Below are positions 56,801 through 59,744 of a stretch of DNA of 64,000 nucleotides, one piece after another. Source of the stretch: Chaetoderma sp. LZ-2023a (lineage: Eukaryota > Mollusca > Caudofoveata > Chaetodermatida > Chaetodermatidae). The stretch's first letter is position 1; the number at the start of each line of letters is the position of its first letter. A program made the position numbers and the translations under genes. A model generated the notes under the pieces. That model saw only the letters and a program-made list of their open reading frames with translations. It did not search any database and had not been told where the DNA came from. Where the stretch lies: assembly GCA_034401795.1 (NCBI GenBank), contig CM067359.1:144528233-144592232 (forward strand), written 5' to 3'.

Positions 56801-57958
56801 ATACACAAGTTGGTCAACGGAGATCACGGAAATACAATACGCATGAACAAAAACAAAGCCAAAATCTTAGTTCTATGCTTCTGCGAATGGGATGAAAGCG
56901 GCGTGTCGTGTCCTTTATATCTGTCTAACGCATCGACACTAGTTTTGCATCGCTCCTACGAATTTTGTTAACTTTATTACGTTTTTTCCAAGCGAATTGT
57001 AAATGTTCCAGAAACCATTGGGGAAACACTGGCCCAGTTACGCTCCGCAGCAAATTATTATATTAATAAATATTTTTTATCTAAAGATAAAATTTGAAAG
57101 ATGAATCTTTAAATTAATAAATATATTTACTATTCTTAAATCATTCTATTTTCTTTAAGGAGGCAGGCTTTTAATTTTTTGACTACGCTCAACTGACTCG
57201 TTATCAGCCTCCAATATAGACTGGTTCCTGGCAAGACTTTTTCTTCTTTACATCGCGTTGTGGGAAATTGAAAATTTCATGTCAAAATTTAAAGTGAAGT
57301 AAAATAATAATTCATCTTGAATCTGAATGCATATTGTTAGTGTTAAGGTGAAAGTTCCAACGATGCTGGCGTTCCGAAAACAAATACAGAGCGCCAGGGA
57401 CCAGTCTAGCAATGGCTAGTGTTTTCACCAATGGTTTCTGGAACATTTACAATTCGCTTCGAAAAACTGTAATAAAGTTAACAAAATTCGTAGGAGCGAT
57501 GCAAAACCAGTGTCGATGTGTTAGACAGATATAAATAATAAAGGACACCACACGCCGTTTTCATCCCGAACGCAGAGTCTTAGAATAGAACTAAGATTTT
57601 TGCTTTGTTTTGCGTATTGTATTACCGTGATCTCCGTTGACCACCTTGTGTATTATATATATAGTAGTATATTAAATATGCTAATATATGAAATAGGCGG
57701 ATAAACTTCAAATGCCTGGGTAAACTAAGAAAACTTCAAAAACCTGTCCTCCTGTGTGTTACTTGTCTTATGACTGTTTAGACTTTAGTGTTTAAACACA
57801 ATAATTAACTAACTCTTACATATTGGGATAGCAGATACAATGAAGGCGTTGCCATAAAATAATGCTGACGATTTTGTGCTCACATCTCGGCTGAAATCCT
57901 GAAGAAGAGCGTCTTCAACGTCTTTGGACGACTTTGATTGTTTCTTTCCACCGGCCAT
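26698..57958 (-). CDS. SSR3: Translocon-associated protein subunit gamma, five-exon host gene
   Basis: CDS = join of 57958-57820, 55160-55034, 32212-32123, 29602-29471 and 26764-26698 on the minus strand: 555 nt, 184 aa plus stop, against about 185 aa for the vertebrate protein. All four junctions have GT donors and AG acceptors with matching codon phase. TRAP gamma is a four-helix ER membrane subunit of the translocon-associated TRAP complex, which binds Sec61 and aids translocation. Recognisable segments: [20 protein letters not shown] (exon 1), [20 protein letters not shown] (exon 2), [11 protein letters not shown] (exon 3), [20 protein letters not shown] (exon 4) and [18 protein letters not shown] (exon 5). 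Helices fall near residues 31-53, 58-80, 129-152 and 163-180. The gene spans 31 kb for 555 coding bases because its introns are full of mobile DNA. This is the only host gene I recognise here. Confidence 0.95.
27434..27544. repeat. Palindromic MITE-like repeat, family P2 (SSR3 intron 4)
   Basis: Arms ACCACTGGAATGACTGGCT and AGCCAGTCATTCAAGTGGT. P1 half copies occur nearby (about 27090-27122 and 27715-27752). The rest of intron 4 has no supported gene. Confidence 0.65.
29141..29262. repeat. Palindromic MITE-like repeat, family P2 (SSR3 intron 4)
   Basis: Arms ACTTGCAGACCAAG...AATGGAATAACTGGCT and its complement ending TTGGTCTGCAAATGGG. Confidence 0.65.
29471..29602 (-). CDS. SSR3: SSR3 exon 4
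   Basis: Acceptor CTAATTTCAG just before 29602, donor GTATCC from 29470. 132 bp; the most conserved block, [20 protein letters not shown], then the third helix. Confidence 0.93.
29866..31522 (-). mobile_element. Tc1-type DNA transposon, near-intact (SSR3 intron 3)
   Basis: 1657 bp. Perfect 24-bp terminal inverted repeats at 29866-29889 and 31499-31522 begin CACCTGTGCAAAAGTTAAGC. The element is flanked by TA on both sides (29864-29865, 31523-31524), the Tc1/mariner target duplication. It carries one transposase gene with a single stop. Identical ends suggest a fairly recent insertion. Confidence 0.95.
30188..31213 (-). pseudogene. Tc1-like transposase, DD34E, one in-frame stop
   Basis: One frame from ATG 31213 to the stop at 30188, 341 codons, the normal Tc1 length. 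The N-terminus has the paired helix-turn-helix DNA-binding domain ([20 protein letters not shown]). [10 protein letters not shown] is the GRPR-like linker. Catalytic acids lie in VHWSDESRF, in DDNARPHRA and in [12 protein letters not shown]. Exactly 34 residues lie between the second Asp and the Glu, giving DD34E. A TGA at 30509-30511, between HFVNHAP and THPIFMDD, is the only break, so the protein is truncated just before the second catalytic Asp. It lies in the same orientation as SSR3. Confidence 0.93.
31970..32048. repeat. Palindromic MITE-like repeat, family P1
   Basis: Arms with GACTGGAGGCCATTGCTGCC and GGCAGCAATGGCTTCCAGT; it ends 75 bp from SSR3 exon 3. Confidence 0.6.
32123..32212 (-). 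CDS. SSR3: SSR3 exon 3
   Basis: Acceptor TTGTTTCAG at 32213-32214, donor GTGAGAAG from 32122. 90 bp; charged cytosolic loop [11 protein letters not shown]...KDKDE, ending in a split Arg codon. Too short for an ordinary ORF search; found by phase and homology. Confidence 0.9.
32330..32650 (+). repeat. Unclassified repeat shared with 51340-51620
   Basis: Shared blocks include AACGTGCA-GAAATT-ATTGTAAC, CAACTC-TCC-AAACCATT and CAACCAAATTT. The two copies flank the Penelope-like and 14.8-kb elements inside intron 2. Confidence 0.55.
32670..35632 (-). pseudogene. Penelope-like retroelement: reverse transcriptase plus GIY-YIG endonuclease, broken
   Basis: Ordered minus-strand pieces: N-terminal linker (35632-35348), [12 protein letters not shown] (about 34930), [20 protein letters not shown] (about 34600), [11 protein letters not shown] (about 34285-34318), [17 protein letters not shown] (about 34130-34180), [12 protein letters not shown] (about 33858-33893) and catalytic YIDD (33771-33782). 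A late RT/linker segment ([17 protein letters not shown]) lies at about 33610-33680. The C-terminal GIY-YIG endonuclease start [18 protein letters not shown] lies at about 32910-32965, and a terminal [17 protein letters not shown] with stop at 32670. RT followed by GIY-YIG defines Penelope-like elements, which use a nicked target for priming. Several frameshifts and stops (such as TGA right after FMV near 33760) make it inactive. It lies sense to SSR3. Confidence 0.85.
33926..33999 (+). repeat. 37-bp tandem duplication inside the Penelope-like gene
   Basis: The string beginning AAATTAGTTTTAGAAGG and ending CCCGTGTGGTG occurs twice back to back. 37 bp is not a multiple of 3, so it breaks the reading frame. 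Confidence 0.8.
35771..36073 (-). CDS. Uncharacterised 100-aa ORF upstream of the Penelope-like gene
   Basis: [20 protein letters not shown] followed by an Ala/Asp-rich middle and a charged tail ([18 protein letters not shown]). The real start may be the internal Met at residue 17. Position suggests the 5' part of the Penelope-like element, but I recognise no domain and it may be chance. Confidence 0.3.
   Translation of the reverse strand: MVLYYLTTLLSSLSSTMSQPSNQLPREKEVVILPSILGLSLNSVDADALLAQSNTDVIANDQASTKPAAIAIVWDARPSTHPRGEEKERKREEGWRATSS
36230..36476 (+). repeat. CCGGTTGTGG-type imperfect minisatellite
   Basis: Recurring (A/C)CGGTTGTGG and TTTTTACCGGTTG blocks. Similar TTTTTACCGGTTGT sequence also lies just right of the 14.8-kb element (51263-51310), so the element may have inserted into this repeat. 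Confidence 0.55.
36871..36942 (-). promoter_or_regulatory. tRNA-like Pol III A/B-box module 1, left repeat
   Basis: On the minus strand GTGGTGCGGTGGGTGACTA (A-box-like) is followed ~45 bp later by GGTTCAAATCC, a B-box (36875-36885). No closed acceptor stem is seen, so it is not a functional tRNA gene. Confidence 0.45.
37088..37165 (+). promoter_or_regulatory. tRNA-like Pol III A/B-box module 2, left repeat
   Basis: TGGCCGAGGTAGTTAAG (37090-37106) resembles the A-box of Ser/Leu tRNAs, and GGTTCAAATCT (37152-37162) the B-box. It diverges from module 1. Confidence 0.45.
37585..37924 (-). pseudogene. Signal-peptide, cysteine-containing small protein of the 14.8-kb element, frameshifted
   Basis: ATG at 37924 opens [20 protein letters not shown], a textbook cleavable signal peptide (AVA-Q). 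This frame stops at 37832-37834. The neighbouring frame continues from about 37815 to 37585 with [25 protein letters not shown] and [11 protein letters not shown]: five cysteines in total, suggesting a small secreted or lumenal protein. The start lies 2 nt after the stop of the preceding gene. I do not recognise the family. Confidence 0.5.
37927..38097 (-). CDS. 56-aa uncharacterised ORF of the 14.8-kb element
   Basis: ATG 38097 to TAG 37927, product [20 protein letters not shown]... ending LCSLTLHI. No domain recognised. It is placed 21 nt after the upstream gene and 2 nt before the next, like a gene in a compact viral cluster. It is short enough to be chance. Confidence 0.4.
   Translation of the reverse strand: MTHIVLELRFLAGGRVKQLAPAPEGMKITIDPDGTGLDLAQIFLEGFTLCSLTLHI
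38119..38898 (-). pseudogene. Uncharacterised protein of the 14.8-kb element, frameshifted
   Basis: The first segment 38898-38458 (146 aa, begins [20 protein letters not shown]) and the last 38361-38119 (80 aa, begins [20 protein letters not shown]) belong to one gene. The gap between them reads [19 protein letters not shown] in another frame, so two frameshifts separate them. About 255 residues in all, predicted beta-rich, no transmembrane helix. It diverges from the plus-strand gene at 38937 with 38 bp between starts, so a shared promoter is possible. Family not recognised; a structural role would be a guess. Confidence 0.55.
38937..39314 (+). CDS. 125-aa protein, possible small beta-rich structural protein
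   Basis: Intact frame [20 protein letters not shown] to LLLLIDLT. The C-terminal pattern LFTPVNHLF...INIYAST...LEFTLLLL vaguely resembles the last strands of short jelly-roll-like proteins of Polinton-type elements. That resemblance is weak inference. Its stop overlaps the next start by ATGA (39311-39314), the tightest junction in the cluster. Confidence 0.55.
   Translation: MPIVWLLLSGGENIISPSLEGRWVVQHRVEWILFEVPQRGTTFLPSDVLHQPPGSAHSSSLVEVGRDVIEYLSGANSNLWKAISPSLFTPVNHLFDSPSINIYASTDGISNAHLEFTLLLLIDLT
39311..39929 (+). pseudogene. Acidic DEPDV-repeat protein of the 14.8-kb element, broken
   Basis: Starts at the ATG overlapping the previous stop: [20 protein letters not shown], then [22 protein letters not shown], then TAA. 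It continues after frameshifts with [38 protein letters not shown] and a basic, helical C-terminus ([20 protein letters not shown], ...[20 protein letters not shown]). Two in-frame stops and at least two frameshifts. No known domain; an acidic repeat followed by a basic tail could be a scaffold or DNA/capsid adaptor, speculative. Confidence 0.5.
39935..40546 (+). pseudogene. Membrane-spanning protein with EF-like C-terminal motif, broken at a poly-G run
   Basis: Starts [15 protein letters not shown], then a frameshift, then [18 protein letters not shown] and [21 protein letters not shown] Gly/Ala-rich hydrophobic hairpin follows ([19 protein letters not shown] and [16 protein letters not shown]), then [20 protein letters not shown] and a basic tail. 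A run of about 13 G (40200-40213) breaks the frame between the two hydrophobic halves. I have a vague memory of similar two-helix proteins with a SKALEDG-x-(V/I)-(S/T)-DEE segment in many marine invertebrate genomes; unverified. Confidence 0.6.
40580..41833 (+). pseudogene. Largest protein of the 14.8-kb element, one in-frame TAG
   Basis: One frame of 417 codons from [16 protein letters not shown] to the TGA at 41831-41833, interrupted only by TAG at 41375-41377 after INQSLEALC. Distinctive segments are [20 protein letters not shown] and [16 protein letters not shown]. The segment [13 protein letters not shown] precedes the TAG, and RTSTS-type low complexity occurs near the end. No transmembrane helix. 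It is the best conserved gene of the cluster and could be a capsid or virion protein by position and size; I cannot name the family from the sequence alone. Confidence 0.65.
41857..42342 (-). pseudogene. 161-aa helical protein of the 14.8-kb element, two in-frame TGA
   Basis: ATG 42342 to TAG 41857, 162 codons in one frame. Begins [20 protein letters not shown], continues [20 protein letters not shown] (TGA) [20 protein letters not shown], then TGA after SELNKAL. The Cys-containing end is [20 protein letters not shown]. The frame is otherwise clean, so it is a real gene with two nonsense mutations. Mostly helical; no domain recognised. It lies convergent to the gene ending at 41833, 23 bp apart. 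Confidence 0.6.
42484..42873 (+). CDS. 129-aa small membrane protein of the 14.8-kb element
   Basis: Intact. Basic amphipathic start ([20 protein letters not shown]), then hydrophobic stretches [34 protein letters not shown] and [19 protein letters not shown], giving two or three membrane helices. Family unknown. Confidence 0.55.
   Translation: MTSTVQIVKQLGESQTSLQKVENLLRTKTQKLLTKANPLAVHVASNVAMVKMTGGSEVLPAATAAVLATVVSEVAGHCLGITHPIPKIILSGASYTVAAKIMGERVTLMEAAVLGLATSAMAEIIVAYV
42893..43042 (+). CDS. 49-aa ORF of the 14.8-kb element
   Basis: [20 protein letters not shown]...[17 protein letters not shown]. Starts 19 nt after the previous stop. Trp/Cys-rich; may be a fragment of a longer gene. Confidence 0.35.
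   Translation: MDHETPAAYEAWRAGGRCVAHSRARGLRIANVWEWWTAHKACPCRGPVP
42994..43176 (+). CDS. 60-aa ORF of the 14.8-kb element
   Basis: [20 protein letters not shown] then [20 protein letters not shown]...RPRKQC. Pro/Tyr-rich, with [12 protein letters not shown] near the end. Overlaps the preceding ORF in another frame; it could be its frameshifted continuation. Confidence 0.35.
   Translation: MVDRPQGMPLQRASTLSTATYSLGRLRGPPMPNYFTGGMTRFKPSVYDYDSVTHRPRKQC
43252..43629 (+). CDS. 125-aa protein of the 14.8-kb element
   Basis: Intact frame [20 protein letters not shown]...[20 protein letters not shown]...[10 protein letters not shown]. Its C-terminal codons are included in a 220-bp duplication that follows. 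Unknown family. Confidence 0.5.
   Translation: MRREIRGTIPARDLIGITDTVGQSAINKAKTVYKGMGIKEKATMRGMLGVHKAGAIKVMAESYAQDLVMDLLRPRSTFIQDGGNLKIGTLSLNSITVDGQTGAGAVDSLRLPEVLGSGIFNLPRK
43575..44015 (+). repeat. 220-bp tandem duplication with a duplicated small ORF remnant
   Basis: CCTCCGGCTACCAGAGGTG at 43575 recurs at 43795. The copies share CATGTATCATACAGAT, CTCAGCTGCTGCTGGGATTT and TATCCGCCGGAGGTGCAGGAT. Both encode a CIIQxLDVLDT...LLSCCWDF-like peptide, the second copy continuing to [20 protein letters not shown] before the retroelement junction near 44097. Confidence 0.7.
44097..44675 (-). pseudogene. DIRS tyrosine recombinase, C-terminally truncated
   Basis: [20 protein letters not shown] to TDMRAVGG, 192 aa. 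The first catalytic Arg region is present ([17 protein letters not shown]), with [13 protein letters not shown] and SICRLLL. The C-terminal HxxR and nucleophilic Tyr are missing because the frame ends at the junction with the host element. Tyrosine recombinase replaces integrase in DIRS elements. Confidence 0.85.
44744..45264 (-). pseudogene. DIRS linker region between RNase H and recombinase
   Basis: [37 protein letters not shown] and [20 protein letters not shown] (45264-45059) form the usual post-RNase H block of DIRS polyproteins. Next, in other frames, come [13 protein letters not shown] and [11 protein letters not shown]. Confidence 0.7.
45059..46700 (-). pseudogene. DIRS reverse transcriptase and RNase H, frameshifted, RT core deleted
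   Basis: [20 protein letters not shown] opens the RT region (46670 down). [20 protein letters not shown] (46414) is motif 1, [11 protein letters not shown] stands where motif A belongs, and HTYIDDWL (about 46175) is motif C. Only about 15 residues separate motif A from motif C, so motif B (usually an LPFGL-like block) has been deleted. RNase H starts at [20 protein letters not shown] (45706) and [15 protein letters not shown]. Frame changes separate the parts. Inactive. Confidence 0.85.
46790..48777 (-). pseudogene. DIRS gag-like protein, one frameshift
   Basis: 48777-47362 (471 aa, start [20 protein letters not shown], rich in Gly/Pro/Val with an acidic [15 protein letters not shown] tract) is followed in another frame by 47341-46790. 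That second segment contains [20 protein letters not shown] and a Lys-rich [14 protein letters not shown] tail. Position and composition fit the first ORF of DIRS elements (nucleic-acid-binding capsid-like). The long plus-strand frame 47774-48805 over it is a mirror artefact. Confidence 0.65.
48778..49972. other. Gene-free right arm of the 14.8-kb element, with a hairpin
   Basis: No supported gene. A perfect 12-bp stem CGGGTACTCGGC / GCCGAGTACCCG with an 8-nt loop lies at 49831-49862. This interval should contain the right edge of the DIRS element. Confidence 0.45.
49973..50345 (+). repeat. Five ~75-bp tandem units next to the right terminal repeat
   Basis: Units at about 49973, 50048, 50122, 50190 and 50271 share GTGTATATCCCTGTGGATGC, TGTCTCTAAATGGGCGTTCA and GACCCTATTATGTGTG. 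The left side has only one copy (inverted, about 37430-37490). Confidence 0.8.
50614..50686 (-). promoter_or_regulatory. tRNA-like Pol III module 2, right repeat
   Basis: Complement of the left module 2: A-box-like 50670-50686, B-box 50614-50624. Both boxes are kept. Confidence 0.45.
50831..50902 (+). promoter_or_regulatory. tRNA-like Pol III module 1, right repeat
   Basis: TTGCGGTGGGTCACTC then B-box GGTTCAAATCC (50888-50898); counterpart of left module 1. Confidence 0.45.
51340..51620 (+). repeat. Unclassified repeat, second copy of 32330-32650
   Basis: Shares TTGTAACACAACTCTTCCG, AAACCATTAGATG-like and CAACCAAATTTAGTATGTG blocks with the first copy. It lies immediately outside the 14.8-kb element. 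Confidence 0.55.
51729..51838. repeat. Palindromic MITE-like repeat, family P2
   Basis: CCATTTACAGGCCAAAG ... CAGTCATTCCAGTGGTA with partial arms. Confidence 0.55.
52127..52191. repeat. Palindromic MITE-like repeat, family P1 (short)
   Basis: GATGAATATTTTGATATTAA ... TTTCAAAATAATCAACAG. Confidence 0.55.
52455..52542. repeat. Palindromic MITE-like repeat, family P1
   Basis: GTTGAATAATTTGAAACTAA ... AATTAGTTTTAGATTATTCA. Confidence 0.6.
52945..53029. repeat. Palindromic MITE-like repeat, family P1 (diverged)
   Basis: AATTTGACTGGAAGCAGTTG ... TTCAAAATATTCAACAC. The rest of 53030-53865 shows no gene; a short tandem repeat with GAGAATTCGTGTTTGATGA occurs at about 53560 and 53660. Confidence 0.5.
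53870..53966. repeat. Palindromic MITE-like repeat, family P2
   Basis: TTTACCACTGG ... GGGAATGACTGGCTCAA and ...GCCATTCCCGTGGTAAAT. Confidence 0.55.
54253..54343. repeat. Palindromic MITE-like repeat, family P1
   Basis: GCTGAATATTTTGGAAATGA ... GAAAGTTGTTGCTGCCTAAG with the facing arm degraded. Confidence 0.5.
55034..55160 (-). CDS. SSR3: SSR3 exon 2
   Basis: Acceptor TTCCTCTCAG at 55170-55161, donor GTACGT from 55033. 127 bp; completes Trp47, encodes [16 protein letters not shown] and the second helix, and ends in a split Lys codon. Intron 2 (32213-55033) follows. Confidence 0.93.
55243..55345. repeat. Palindromic MITE-like repeat, family P2 (SSR3 intron 1)
   Basis: Right arm CCAGTCATTCAAGTGATAGA...TGTAAATGGCC is clear, left arm short. 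Another half copy follows at about 55438-55505. Confidence 0.45.
56435..56672. mobile_element. 238-bp MITE related to the 1-kb element that follows (SSR3 intron 1)
   Basis: Ends GGGCATTTGAAGTTTACC...CCTATTTCATATTATTACC and its complement ...ATAATATGAAATAGGAGAG...CAAATGCC; arms ~70 bp. Confidence 0.75.
56691..57718. mobile_element. 1.03-kb non-autonomous DNA element with ~320-bp inverted arms (SSR3 intron 1)
   Basis: Starts CAGGCATTTGAAGTTTACCC and ends with the complement at 57718. Arms 56691-57030 and 57415-57718 share GTCAACGGAGATCACGG, GCATCGCTCCTACGAATTTT and GAAACCATTGG. A (TA)n run expands the left arm (56747-56797). No ORF; no clear target duplication. Confidence 0.8.
57820..57958 (-). 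CDS. SSR3: SSR3 exon 1 (coding part)
   Basis: ATG at 57958-57956; encodes 46 residues from [16 protein letters not shown] to [10 protein letters not shown] plus the T of a split Trp codon. Donor GTAAGAG begins at 57819. Start chosen because it gives the family-like Lys/Ser-rich N-terminus. Confidence 0.93.
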
Positions 57959-58020
57959 TTTATTTGGTTGACGTGTATCGTGCGCAGAGTTGCCAGATTA
58001 TTTTCTTAAAGCTGGATTAA
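57959..58020 (-). promoter_or_regulatory. SSR3: SSR3 5' flank
   Basis: Only about 60 bp separate the start codon from interspersed-repeat DNA. It contains CAACCAAATAAAATGG at the start codon and GCGCACGATACACGTC upstream; no TATA box is obvious. The transcription start is unknown. Confidence 0.35.
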
Positions 58021-58330
58021 CAATTCAAGATTCAAGATTCAATGTTATTTATTACATTAATTTTTGTACATATTTAATGTCACAACAGGTAGCCGACCTA
58101 AGGCCGAGCCTATAGGTCGGTGGACTCCTTACACACATAACATAAGAACAATTGTACAACATAAATAAAAACACCACCACCACCATATCACTATCTTTTG
58201 ATTTGATTTGATTTATTCTCTTGGTAAATATTACAAATTACAATATGATAACAGGGAGTCCACTGGAGGCTGTGCCTATTAGCTTGTGGACCCCTGACAT
58301 AGAATAACATACAAGTTACACATGATTTGA
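58020..58330. repeat. Two related repeat tails upstream of SSR3
   Basis: TTCAAGATTCAATGTTATTT...GGCCGAGCCTATAGGTCGGT (about 58024-58130) and TTTGATTTGATTTATTCTC...GGCTGTGCCTATTAGCTTG (about 58201-58300) look like reversed 3' ends of LINE or SINE copies. Both contain GTGGAC(T/C)CC. Confidence 0.45.
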
Positions 58331-58563
58331 CATAAGTAGACATAAGGCATTATGACAATATATTATACATAACTACAGACAAATAATATAGGATTTGACA
58401 TAGAAAAAGAAGAGAAAAAGAGAAAAAGACAAGACATTTGACAAACATGGTTCACTTGTTTTTTATTGTTCTTCATACTGTGGGTAACATATTTCACTCA
58501 TTGGAATGGGCTAGGGGATGAAGGGGGTGGGGTGGGGGGCTGGAGTTCATCCTGTTTCTACTG

Positions 58564-58565
<2 letters not shown>

Positions 58566-58655
<90 letters not shown>
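58566..58655 (+). repeat. (ATT)n microsatellite
   Basis: About 30 uninterrupted TTA units; poly-Tyr, poly-Ile and poly-Asn ORFs over it are artefacts. Confidence 0.95.
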
Positions 58656-59740
58656 GTCTATATTATTGTCTATCACCTTCTTTCCCTAGAGGAAAGAGAG
58701 TAAACCGGCTATGTGAATCTGTGTTCGAGTCTATTTCTTAGTGTGTTTGTCATGGCTGGATTTTTTAGAGCTCTTAGATATGATCACGTTCTGGATGTGT
58801 GTATATCTTGAGGAGTGCTGGTCCAATTTGACTCAGGATTTAACACAGAAGCTGCACACTCGCTGAATATTCAGAAAAGCCACCCGACCGAGAGTTGTTG
58901 GTGGCTTAGCCAACCACAGCCCCCGGTCAAATCCTCTTCAAAACACCCAGCAAGAGGAGCTATGTCCCTTGGGATGTGTTGTCTGTAAGACCCAGGAGCC
59001 AGACATTCACATAAAATATAATATAATAAAATTAATTAAATTAAATATGATTATGGTTAATGATACAGTAAAGATAACAATGGCCAACATGATTCTAGCA
59101 ACAAACTGATTTGGTTATGACGTAAGTAATCTTCTATACACATTTGGAATAGAAGACATTGCTGCCTTATGCAGAAAATTCTCCCACAAATTCCACTAGG
59201 TCCAGAATACTCAGCAGTACCGGTACCTTTTATTTTATGTAGACAATATGTCAAACCGGAGTGTAGAGGCAGGGCAAGAGCAATAATATCAGTATTGTTA
59301 ACAGGTGGTTCTTCATGATGAATTGCTGATAATTGCTGTGGTGTCCGGGCGCATGAAGGTGTAGTAACTAATATATGAGTGAGGTCCAATTACCCGATTT
59401 AGTACTTATTAATGAACATTTGTTTAATAATATGTGGCTAACATATCAACATTATAGTAGAGTTAAAACGGTAATTAATGATCGTAGTATCGTTCAGAAA
59501 ACATTTGGACAACATAGATCACACATACGAAGGTGACATAGCAGTTTACACTACGTGGCATACATTTACATAGATGGGGGAAAAGGATGCTTATCCTTTT
59601 TATTATTACAAGGGGGTGGGGTGGGGGGGGGTGGTGTGTGTTTGCAAGCCATCATGTCTGGTACCCTATTGTTATTGTTCTGTTTTGGGTTTTTTTATTC
59701 TGCCGTTTTATTTGTCCACGAATAGCGCGAAGACAAAAAT
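58656..59740. other. Non-coding region
   Basis: A GT/G-rich tract near 59610-59640; nothing else recognised. Confidence 0.4.
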
Positions 59741-59744
59741 GCTG

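Noticed and set aside
58466-58741. Poly-Tyr, poly-Ile and poly-Asn ORFs
   Set aside because: Direct translation of an (ATT)n microsatellite.
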